Source of the DNA: Prevotella sp.
Lineage (GTDB): Bacteria > Bacteroidota > Bacteroidia > Bacteroidales > Bacteroidaceae
Direction: 5' to 3'
NCBI GenBank assembly: GCA_017428805.1
Contig: JAFRQC010000170.1
Span: forward strand, 1 to 11,632
DNA length: 11,632 nt
The position numbers and the translations under genes were made by a program. Numbering within the stretch: the stretch's first letter is position 1; each line of letters starts with the position of its first letter. Below the pieces are notes generated by a model, which was given only the letters and a program-made list of their open reading frames with translations, searched no databases and was not told where the DNA came from. This document shows positions 1-6,387 of this stretch, piece after piece.

Positions 1-18
1 AACTAATTATTTAAGACA

Positions 19-45
19 ACGGATTGAACGGATGAAACGGATATA
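19..45. repeat. 9-nt tandem array, unit ACGGATnnn, 3 copies
   Basis: Three consecutive 9-nt units share ACGGAT and differ in the last three bases (TGA, GAA, ATA). The array lies in non-coding DNA upstream of the VirE_N/DUF3987 gene and is followed almost at once by a second 9-nt array. Its function is unknown. The constant-core, variable-tail layout recurs elsewhere in the window. Confidence 0.75.
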
Positions 46-46
46 T

Positions 47-73
47 AATTAGTGAAATTAGCGTAATTAGTGG
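47..73. repeat. 9-nt tandem array, unit AATTAGnnn, 3 copies
   Basis: Three consecutive 9-nt units share AATTAG, with tails TGA, CGT and TGG. The array begins one base after the ACGGATnnn array, so two unrelated words with the same period sit side by side. It is non-coding, and no TAnnTTTG promoter is visible between here and the gene start at 128. Confidence 0.75.
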
Positions 74-93
74 TGAAGAAACAAATCATAATG

Positions 94-121
94 TTCAAAG
101 TTTAAAGTTCAAAGTTCAAAG
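94..121. repeat. Heptamer array TTYAAAG, 4 copies, next to a start codon
   Basis: Four perfect-period 7-nt units (TTCAAAG, TTTAAAG, TTCAAAG, TTCAAAG) are followed by TTATTT and the ATG at 128. The array occupies the place where the leader and ribosome-binding region of the downstream gene would lie. It is A/T-rich and contains no Shine-Dalgarno sequence, which is normal in Bacteroidetes. A change in copy number would alter the leader length. Confidence 0.75.
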
Positions 122-127
122 TTATTT

Positions 128-2698
128 ATGGCAGTATGTATAGAATTGAATAGGTGGTCGGCGACGACGCAGGTGACGAGGCTCGACGATCTGATAGCCT
201 GCTTCCGGACGAGGGAGGTGGCACAGACGATCTTCGAGGTGAGGAAGATTGCGCCGCTCTGGTGGGCAGCCCTGAAAAGGGGCGACACCAAGGCCGCCAA
301 GGCGTATAAGGGGGAGATGGGCAAGCTGAAGAAAGACCTGCCCGGGGTGTGCTTCAGCGCATCGACGTTTAAACCCCATGAGTGGGAAGATTCGAAAGGC
401 AATAAGAAACCGATGGACACGTGGCGGCATCAGCAGTTTGCCGTGATGAACGGCCTGTTTATGGTGGACCTCGACGAGGTGGAGAACCCGATTGAACTGT
501 GGGGCCAGCTCAAAGAGAAGGGCGTGATGGACTGGAAGCCGTTCTTCGTGTTCGTCTCGCCGTCGGGCTATGGCCTGAAGATCGTGATGCCCTGCTCGAT
601 GGAGAGGGGCAACCTCTATCAGAACCAGAAGGCGTTTGCGGATGCCTTCGGCGTGGGTGTCGCCCTGGACGACAAGTGCAAGGACGCCTCGCGCCTCTCG
701 TTCGTATCAAGAAGTGAAGATATCCTGTTGTTTGACCCAGAAGTGACCAGTTATGAGAATGAAGAGTATGTTGCTCGTTGGAACGGGCGCTATAATGACG
801 GCAGTGCCGATGTTGATCTATTTCCTGATATGGTGCGCCCTACTACTGCTCCAGGCGACGCTAAGGTGGCTGAGCCCGAGCTTGGAGCGTGGGTTAATGC
901 TCAGCTTTCTGCTATTCGAGAGCATCGTGAGCTCGAAGTCGATGGCGGAATTGAGGGACAGGATTATGACGGAATTCCACTGAAGGATATCATAAGCCTC
1001 TACTTCGAGAGAGTGACCGCCAAGATGAAAAGCCGCCACGACACGATGCTGAAGGCGGCAGGCGACCTGCGCCATGTGTGTGACAACACGCCCAAGGTGG
1101 TGTATTATTATCTGCTGCGGCAGGGATTTGTGCAGGAACAGGTGCTCGAGGGGCGGGACATCGCCAGGACCATCAACGACGGCCTGAACTGGAAGTACAC
1201 CACGAAGATGCCCGAGGTGCTTGGAAAGGCCATCAAGGAGCTGTCGGCTAAAAGCACTCGTGGGGAGGGGGCTGTGTTCAATGACAATGATATGTATTGG
1301 CAACTGTGTGACTTTGGCTCTCAGTTAGGGAAGTTGTCGCGTTATTATCCGTGTATGCCGGAACTGTTCCGGCTGACGACTGAGATCAGCGAGCGTCCGG
1401 CCTTCCTGATGGCGGCGGCCTGTATGCTCGGCACGCTGGCCACGAGATGTTATTACCATCATTACTGGCGCCCTCAGCTGATACAACGCTTGAATTATCA
1501 GGTGTATATCGTGGCGCTGCCCGGTCAGGGAAAGGGAGGCATTGACTTGATGAACAATATCCTGACACAGCCGCTGAAAGATAATGACGAACCTCAGTTC
1601 AAGGTGCTGAACGACTACAAGCGCAAGAGCCTCTCGATGAGCAACTCGTCGGAGAAGGCCAAGAACGAGGCCAATAAGAAAGACCTGATTGAGAAGCCCC
1701 AGACCACCATCCGAACCTATGGTGCCAACTCGACCAACGGCGCGATGATCGAGGACATGGAGAACAATGCCGTGGAGGTGGATGGCCACATGTTTCATCT
1801 GCACATGTACTCCTTTGACACGGAGATGGACAGCGTGACAACACTCAACAAATCGGAGTACAGGGATAAGCAGTCGTGGGAGCTGAAGGCCTTCCACAAC
1901 GAGGAGATCAACCAGCAGTTTAAGAATAACAACTCCATCACGGGTTTCTTCAACGTGTTCTGGAACTTCATCTATACGGGCACGCCTACGGCCCTTTACC
2001 GGAAGATTACCAAGCGGAACTTCGGCAGCGGTCTTTCCACCCGTATGGCTGTGATCCCGCTGGGCGCCGACCTCTTCGGATTCAGCGGTTACAACAACTC
2101 GGTGGACATTGCCAACAAGGATGCACGGACGCTCTCCATGTGGGCATACCGAATGGACAAGGCTCAGGGGGAGCTGCCTTTAGAGGACATCGTGCGTGCT
2201 ACGTTTGACTGGGGACGGGAGAAGATGGATGTCGCAAGAATGGAGAAAGACGGGGAGACGGCCTTCCTCATCAAGCGCGTGTCATACTATGGCATACACG
2301 GGGCGGCACCGTACATCCTGATGCGCCATTGGGAAGAGTGGATGGAGAAACATACCTTCAAGACGGATGAGAAGGACAAGGAACTCTGTCTGCTGTTTAC
2401 GGAACTGCAGCTGTTCTGTCAGAGACTCTTCTTCGGAAGGTTTACTCAGGACTATCTCAAGGACTCCATGATGCTCGTCGAGGAACAAAGCCATGATGCT
2501 GAGAGTGAGAAGTTGATGGAGAAATGGAGAAAGCTGCCCGATGAGTTCAAATTGACTGATGTCGTGAATCAGCTTGGTATTAAGAATGCTTACGCCCGGC
2601 AGGTCTGTGCAAAAATGCTTAAAGCCGGTCTCGTAGAAACCGGCAATTCCAAGCCAAGAATATATGAAAAGGTAAAGAAAGAAAAAGCCGGGTCATAA
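128..2698 (+). CDS. VirE_N (BT4734-like) / DUF3987 primase-helicase-like protein
   Basis: This 856-residue cytosolic protein has the layout of the Bacteroidetes BT4734-like family. Residues 1-200 form the VirE N-terminal domain, which resembles an archaeo-eukaryotic primase fold: an acidic DLD motif (D114, D116), an SPSGYGLK motif (144-151) and the DDKCKDASRLSFVS segment (181-194). Residues about 275-375 are a helical middle part. Residues about 385-780 are a DUF3987 ATPase-like domain with P-loop ALPGQGKGG (463-471) and a Walker-B-like FDTEMD (563-568). In the P-loop, Gly replaces the usual Ser/Thr after Lys, which I believe is common in this family. The last 55 residues look like a winged helix (FKLTDVVNQLGI onward). 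Homologues are often linked to mobile elements or capsule loci and are presumed to act on DNA; their precise role is not established. Here it stands alone and ends in its own terminator. GC at third codon positions drops sharply at about 706-975 and 2490-2698, suggesting a mosaic gene. ATG at 128 is the start because no earlier in-frame start is visible. Confidence 0.85.
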   Translation: MAVCIELNRWSATTQVTRLDDLIACFRTREVAQTIFEVRKIAPLWWAALKRGDTKAAKAYKGEMGKLKKDLPGVCFSASTFKPHEWEDSKGNKKPMDTWRHQQFAVMNGLFMVDLDEVENPIELWGQLKEKGVMDWKPFFVFVSPSGYGLKIVMPCSMERGNLYQNQKAFADAFGVGVALDDKCKDASRLSFVSRSEDILLFDPEVTSYENEEYVARWNGRYNDGSADVDLFPDMVRPTTAPGDAKVAEPELGAWVNAQLSAIREHRELEVDGGIEGQDYDGIPLKDIISLYFERVTAKMKSRHDTMLKAAGDLRHVCDNTPKVVYYYLLRQGFVQEQVLEGRDIARTINDGLNWKYTTKMPEVLGKAIKELSAKSTRGEGAVFNDNDMYWQLCDFGSQLGKLSRYYPCMPELFRLTTEISERPAFLMAAACMLGTLATRCYYHHYWRPQLIQRLNYQVYIVALPGQGKGGIDLMNNILTQPLKDNDEPQFKVLNDYKRKSLSMSNSSEKAKNEANKKDLIEKPQTTIRTYGANSTNGAMIEDMENNAVEVDGHMFHLHMYSFDTEMDSVTTLNKSEYRDKQSWELKAFHNEEINQQFKNNNSITGFFNVFWNFIYTGTPTALYRKITKRNFGSGLSTRMAVIPLGADLFGFSGYNNSVDIANKDARTLSMWAYRMDKAQGELPLEDIVRATFDWGREKMDVARMEKDGETAFLIKRVSYYGIHGAAPYILMRHWEEWMEKHTFKTDEKDKELCLLFTELQLFCQRLFFGRFTQDYLKDSMMLVEEQSHDAESEKLMEKWRKLPDEFKLTDVVNQLGIKNAYARQVCAKMLKAGLVETGNSKPRIYEKVKKEKAGS

Positions 2699-2711
2699 GG
2701 CCCGGTTTTTT
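2682..2711 (+). terminator. Intrinsic terminator overlapping the stop codon
   Basis: CCGGG (2688-2692) pairs with CCCGG (2701-2705) across an 8-nt loop that contains the TAA stop codon (2696-2698). The stem extends outward by a G-T wobble and several A-T pairs, and a run of six T follows (2706-2711). Because the hairpin sits on the stop codon, a terminating ribosome would cover it until release. Confidence 0.8.
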
Positions 2712-2731
2712 AGTAGTTAGTTTTTTAGTTC

Positions 2732-2763
2732 GTAAGTTTGTGAGTTTGTAAGTTTGTAAGTTT
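2732..2763. repeat. Octamer array GTRAGTTT, 4 copies
   Basis: Four 8-nt units (GTAAGTTT, GTGAGTTT, GTAAGTTT, GTAAGTTT) lie between the terminator of the DUF3987 gene and the promoter of the GH97-esterase gene. Flanking bases (TAGTAGTTAG..TTAGTTC) look like decayed relatives. The array is non-coding, and its 3' end lies about 10 nt before the -33 box of the promoter. Confidence 0.75.
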
Positions 2764-2774
2764 TCGGGATTTTG

Positions 2775-2806
2775 TTTGGATTTCTGCTCGCTTTTTCGTA
2801 ATTTTG
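2775..2806 (+). promoter_or_regulatory. Bacteroidetes sigma-ABfr-type promoter
   Basis: TTTG (2775-2778) is followed after 20 nt by TAATTTTG (2799-2806), an exact match to the known Bacteroidetes consensus TTTG-N(19-21)-TAnnTTTG. A transcript starting a few bases downstream would have a leader of about 35-40 nt before the ATG at 2850. That leader is A/T-rich with no Shine-Dalgarno sequence. No operator or riboswitch-like structure is visible. Confidence 0.75.
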
Positions 2807-2849
2807 TCCCCCGAAAAGAAATCAGTAATAACAATAGCTAAATTTTGAT

Positions 2850-5800
2850 ATGAAGAAAACTAACAGACAAACCCGGTGGCGCCGCATTGTTGGCGCAACA
2901 CTTTTCTTTCTACAAGTGTCATTGGTGGCTGCCTTTGCTCAGGCAAAGCCCTCGCAGCAGGAGATCGTCAGCCCCGACGGGCGGATGAGCGTGACGGTGA
3001 CGGTGGCTGAAGGCGGCTGTCCGAAGTATGAGGTGAAGCTCGACGGACAGGTGTTTATCCAGCCCTCGCCGTTAGGATTGAAGATGAACTTCGACGACCT
3101 GACGCAGGGGCTGACGCTGAAGGCGTGCGACGTGAGTAAGTTTGAGGATGAGTATTGTCTGAAGACTACGAAGCAGAGTCATGTGAAGGTAGTGGCGACG
3201 GAGGGTGTCTGCCGTTTCGAGAAGGACGGCCGCGAGGCGCTGGACGTGATCTTCCGCGTGACGAGCCGCGACGTGGCGTTCCGCTATAAGGTGTACCCGA
3301 AGAAGGTGCGCGGCGGCGAGACGATGTCGGGCGTCGTGGAGAGTGAGGCCAGTGGCTATGTGTTGCCCGAGGGGACAACGACGTTCCTCTGTCCGCAGAT
3401 GAAGCCGATGACGGGCTTTGCCAGGACGGCGCCGAGCTATGAGACGGGCTATACACCGGACGATGCGATGGGGAAGAATGGCTGGGGATTCGGATATACG
3501 TTCCCTTGTCTGTTTAAGTTGAAGGCGGAGAAGACGAAGGCGGATCAGACCACCCCTAACCCCTCCTACTCAGGAGGGGAAAGCGGCGGCTGGGTGCTGA
3601 TCTCGGAGACGGGGACAGACGGAGGCTATGTAGGATGCAGGCTCGTGAACGAGAAGGATAATACCTATAAAATAGGGTTCCCGTTGGCAGAGGAGATGAA
3701 CGGCACTGGGGCTGTGACGCCGCTGGTGGCGCTGCCGGCAATGACGCCGTGGCGGACGATCACAATCGGTAAGACGCTGGCTCCCATCGTGGAGACGACG
3801 ATTGCGAACGACCTGGTGAAGCCGAAGTACGAGGCTTCGAAAGACTATACGTATGGCAAAGGCTCGTGGTCGTGGATCATCGGCATGGATCCCAGTTGTA
3901 ATTTCGACGAGCAGAAACGGTATATCGACTTCTCTGCCGCCATGGGCTATCGCAGCGTGCTCGTGGATGCTCTCTGGGATACGCAGATCGGCTATGAGAA
4001 GATGGAGGAACTGGCCCGATACGGACGGGAGAAGGGCGTAGGCCTGTTCTTGTGGTATAATTCGAACGGCACGTGGAACGATGCCCCGCAGGGACCTCGC
4101 GGCAAGATGGATAAGTCGGGACCGAGAAGGAAGGAGATGGCATGGATGCAGAAGAACGGCATCCTGGGCATCAAGGTGGACTTCTTCGGCGGCGACAAGC
4201 AGCAGATGATGCAGCTGTATGAGGATATCTTGACCGACGCCAATGACTTCGGCATCCAGGTGATCTTCCACGGCTGTACGCTGCCCAGGGGCTGGGAGCG
4301 GATGTATCCGAACTTCGTGGCTGCCGAGGCGGTGCTGGCATCGGAGAACCTGCACTTCGGACAGGGTGCCTGCGATGCGGAGGCGTTTAATGCCTGTCTG
4401 CATCCGTTTATCCGCAATGCCGTGGGTTCGATGGACTTCGGCGGTTCGGCTCTGAATAAGCGTTATAGTGCAGATAACCAGCACGGCACGGTGCGACGGA
4501 CGAGCGATGTGTTTGCGATGGCGACGGCGGTGCTGTTCCAGAGCAGCGTGCAGCATTTTGCGCTGGCACCGAATAATCTGGAGGATGCGCCGGCGTGGGC
4601 GATACAGTTTATGAAGGATGTGCCCACGACGTGGGATGAGACGAAGTTTATTGACGGATATCCCGGGAAGTATGTGATTTTAGCAAGGCGAAGCGGGGAT
4701 AAGTGGTATGTAGCAGGCGTTACGGCGGATAAGACGGCGCTGAAGGAGAAAGTGGAGAAGAATGGGCTATTTGGGCAAAATGGGCTATTTGGGAGGAATG
4801 AGAAATGTTATGAGGATTCGGATGCGATAGTGATGGTGGCGGAGGCAAAGCAGCCGCTGCTGAGGACGCATGTGGAGACAGGCGATGTGGAGGGTGTGCT
4901 GGAAGGGGGACTGGCTGTGTATAAGGCCATCCCGTATGCAGCGCCGCCGGTGGGGGACCTGAGATGGAGGGACCCGCAGCCTGCCAAGGCTTGGGAAGGC
5001 GTGAGGAAGTGCAATACGTTCGGACCGTTGCCTCCGCAGCCCACAAGGCCTGGAAGAACGGCGGATATGATGAGTGAGGACTGTCTGTATCTTGGTATTG
5101 CGACACCGGCGAAGTCGGCGAACGAGAAACTGCCTGTGATGGTATGGATTCACGGCGGCGGCTTCCAGACGGAGCACTATGCCGGCGATCTGTGGAGCCT
5201 GCTGGCCCAGCGCGGCGTGGTGATCGTGAGCGTGGAGTACAGGACGGGCGCGCTGGGATTTATGGCGCATCCGGAACTGGCGAAGGAGAGTAAGGATGGG
5301 CTGAATGGGCAATCTGGGCACTCTGGGAATTATGGCATCCTCGACCAGATATATGCACTGCAGTGGGTGCAGCGGAATATTGAGAACTTCGGCGGCGATC
5401 CCAAGAAGGTGACGATCTTCGGCGAGAGTGCCGGAGCGATCAGCTGCAGTATTCTCTGCGCCTCGCCGCTGGCGAGGGGTCTGTTCCACGGGTGTATCAG
5501 TCAGAGCGGCGGTTCGTTTGCTCCCTGGAGTGATGCACCGCGCAGCATCGGCCTGGATGCCTCGCAGAAGGGTGCCGAGCAGCAGGGACTGGCGTTCCAG
5601 AAGCATCTGAAGAAGAAGTCGCTGAAGGAACTGCGCGCGATGGATGCGATGGCACTCTGTGACGGCAATGTGGGCTTCAGCGGGTTCTGGCCCTGCGTGG
5701 ACGGTTACGTGATCTGCGACGATCAGTATAGGCTCTATGAGCGTGGGGAGTATAATGATGTGCCGGTGATCGTGATGACGAACTCCGACGAGGGTGCGCT

Positions 5801-6374
5801 GTTCACGCCGCCCACAGTAAAGGCTGAGGACTTTCAGAAGAATGCCAGCCGGATGTTCGGCGATATGACGGAGGAGGCGCTGAAGGTGTATCCCGCCAAT
5901 ACCGATGAGGAGGCCTGGCACGCCAATGGCGACTCTTTCCGCGATCTTGGTTTTGCCTGGCCGTCGTATGCCTGGGTGAAGCTGCAGTCGCAGACGGGTA
6001 AGAGTCCGGCTTACGCTGCGTATCTCGACCAGCCGTCGAAGATGAGCTTCTCGCAGAATCCGCTTCGTAGGGGTGTGGCCCATGCCGATGATATTATGTA
6101 TCTGAACGGGATGTTCCTGAATCAGCCGGATAAGTTCCCGGCAGAGGCAGCCGTGTCGGAGATGATGCAGCAGTACTGGGTGAACTTCGCCAAGACGGGT
6201 AATCCGAATGGCAAGGGACTGCCGTACTGGCCGTCGTTCGATGAGGCTCAGCCCACGACGATGCAGTTCCGCAATGGTGCGTCGCTCATTATGCGGCCGA
6301 ATAGTGAGCAGATTGACTTTATCGACCGCCTCATGAAGGCGAAGCGGGAAGCGACAGAAAGTCAGAGGAAATAA
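2850..6374 (+). CDS. Exported GH97 glycosidase fused to type B carboxylesterase
   Basis: This single open frame encodes 1174 residues. Residues 1-31 are a signal peptide (basic start, hydrophobic core, AFAQA) without a lipobox Cys, so a soluble periplasmic protein is likely. Residues about 36-315 are the GH97 N-terminal sandwich, and about 330-590 the catalytic barrel with GIKVDFFGGD. D444 sits where retaining GH97 members (BtGal97b, an alpha-galactosidase) carry their nucleophile. E493 or E499 would be the acid/base; E499 matches the BtGal97b spacing of 55. Residues from 590 begin the usual GH97 C-terminal domain, but it is cut short near 635. From about 673 follows a full carboxylesterase: oxyanion HGGGF (768-772), GESAGA with S860, E981 and H1078 as the triad. 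An alpha-galactosidase-like debranching activity plus removal of an ester is inferred; the substrate is unknown. Three in-frame repeat insertions occur (residues 234-247, 638-650, 816-828). It has its own promoter and is monocistronic. Confidence 0.88.
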   Translation: MKKTNRQTRWRRIVGATLFFLQVSLVAAFAQAKPSQQEIVSPDGRMSVTVTVAEGGCPKYEVKLDGQVFIQPSPLGLKMNFDDLTQGLTLKACDVSKFEDEYCLKTTKQSHVKVVATEGVCRFEKDGREALDVIFRVTSRDVAFRYKVYPKKVRGGETMSGVVESEASGYVLPEGTTTFLCPQMKPMTGFARTAPSYETGYTPDDAMGKNGWGFGYTFPCLFKLKAEKTKADQTTPNPSYSGGESGGWVLISETGTDGGYVGCRLVNEKDNTYKIGFPLAEEMNGTGAVTPLVALPAMTPWRTITIGKTLAPIVETTIANDLVKPKYEASKDYTYGKGSWSWIIGMDPSCNFDEQKRYIDFSAAMGYRSVLVDALWDTQIGYEKMEELARYGREKGVGLFLWYNSNGTWNDAPQGPRGKMDKSGPRRKEMAWMQKNGILGIKVDFFGGDKQQMMQLYEDILTDANDFGIQVIFHGCTLPRGWERMYPNFVAAEAVLASENLHFGQGACDAEAFNACLHPFIRNAVGSMDFGGSALNKRYSADNQHGTVRRTSDVFAMATAVLFQSSVQHFALAPNNLEDAPAWAIQFMKDVPTTWDETKFIDGYPGKYVILARRSGDKWYVAGVTADKTALKEKVEKNGLFGQNGLFGRNEKCYEDSDAIVMVAEAKQPLLRTHVETGDVEGVLEGGLAVYKAIPYAAPPVGDLRWRDPQPAKAWEGVRKCNTFGPLPPQPTRPGRTADMMSEDCLYLGIATPAKSANEKLPVMVWIHGGGFQTEHYAGDLWSLLAQRGVVIVSVEYRTGALGFMAHPELAKESKDGLNGQSGHSGNYGILDQIYALQWVQRNIENFGGDPKKVTIFGESAGAISCSILCASPLARGLFHGCISQSGGSFAPWSDAPRSIGLDASQKGAEQQGLAFQKHLKKKSLKELRAMDAMALCDGNVGFSGFWPCVDGYVICDDQYRLYERGEYNDVPVIVMTNSDEGALFTPPTVKAEDFQKNASRMFGDMTEEALKVYPANTDEEAWHANGDSFRDLGFAWPSYAWVKLQSQTGKSPAYAAYLDQPSKMSFSQNPLRRGVAHADDIMYLNGMFLNQPDKFPAEAAVSEMMQQYWVNFAKTGNPNGKGLPYWPSFDEAQPTTMQFRNGASLIMRPNSEQIDFIDRLMKAKREATESQRK
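3560..3579. repeat. In-frame palindrome inside the GH97 N-domain
   Basis: CCCCTCCT (3560-3567) and AGGAGGGG (3572-3579) are perfect inverted repeats around a 4-nt loop (ACTC). They are flanked on the left by CACCCCTAA. The stretch translates as TTPNPSYSGGESGG (residues 234-247), a polar loop between two conserved GH97 segments ending FPCLFKL and starting WVLISETG. It looks like a small palindromic element tolerated in frame. I believe similar words occur between genes in this group, but I cannot check. Confidence 0.7.
4763..4798. repeat. In-frame 9-nt array TGGGCnnnn at the domain junction
   Basis: Four 9-nt units (TGGGCTATT, TGGGCAAAA, TGGGCTATT, TGGGAGGAA) lie in the junction between the shortened GH97 C-terminal domain and the esterase domain. 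Because nine is three codons, they read as Gly-x-x repeats (GLF, GQN, GLF, GRN; residues 639-650). The word is the same as in the array at 5297. Confidence 0.8.
5297..5332. repeat. In-frame 9-nt array TGGGCnnnn in the esterase domain
   Basis: Four 9-nt units (TGGGCTGAA, TGGGCAATC, TGGGCACTC, TGGGAATTA) read as GLN, GQS, GHS, GNY (residues 817-828). They lie just before, and run into, the conserved GNYG-x-LDQ segment of type B carboxylesterases. Family members normally reach that segment with a shorter loop, so a few extra residues appear to derive from the repeat. Confidence 0.8.
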
Positions 6375-6387
6375 TATTAACCACAGA
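6375..6387. other. 13-nt convergent intergenic junction
   Basis: The GH97-esterase stop (TAA, 6372-6374) and the histidine kinase stop (TAA on the - strand, 6388-6390) face each other across 13 bases. I see no hairpin with a T-run for either strand, so the two transcripts probably overlap. The sequence AACCACAGATTACGCA runs across the gap into the end of the kinase gene. Confidence 0.7.

Noticed and set aside
19..121. CRISPR array
   Set aside because: Units are 7-9 nt with no spacers of usual length and no cas genes in the window.
2837..2847. Second promoter box (TAAATTTTG) just before the enzyme start
   Set aside because: The spacing inside the box is one base too long for TAnnTTTG and it would leave almost no leader; the box at 2799-2806 fits exactly.
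3570..4556. - strand open frame of 328 codons opposite the GH97 barrel
   Set aside because: Shadow of the GH97 coding frame; no domain or signal recognised.
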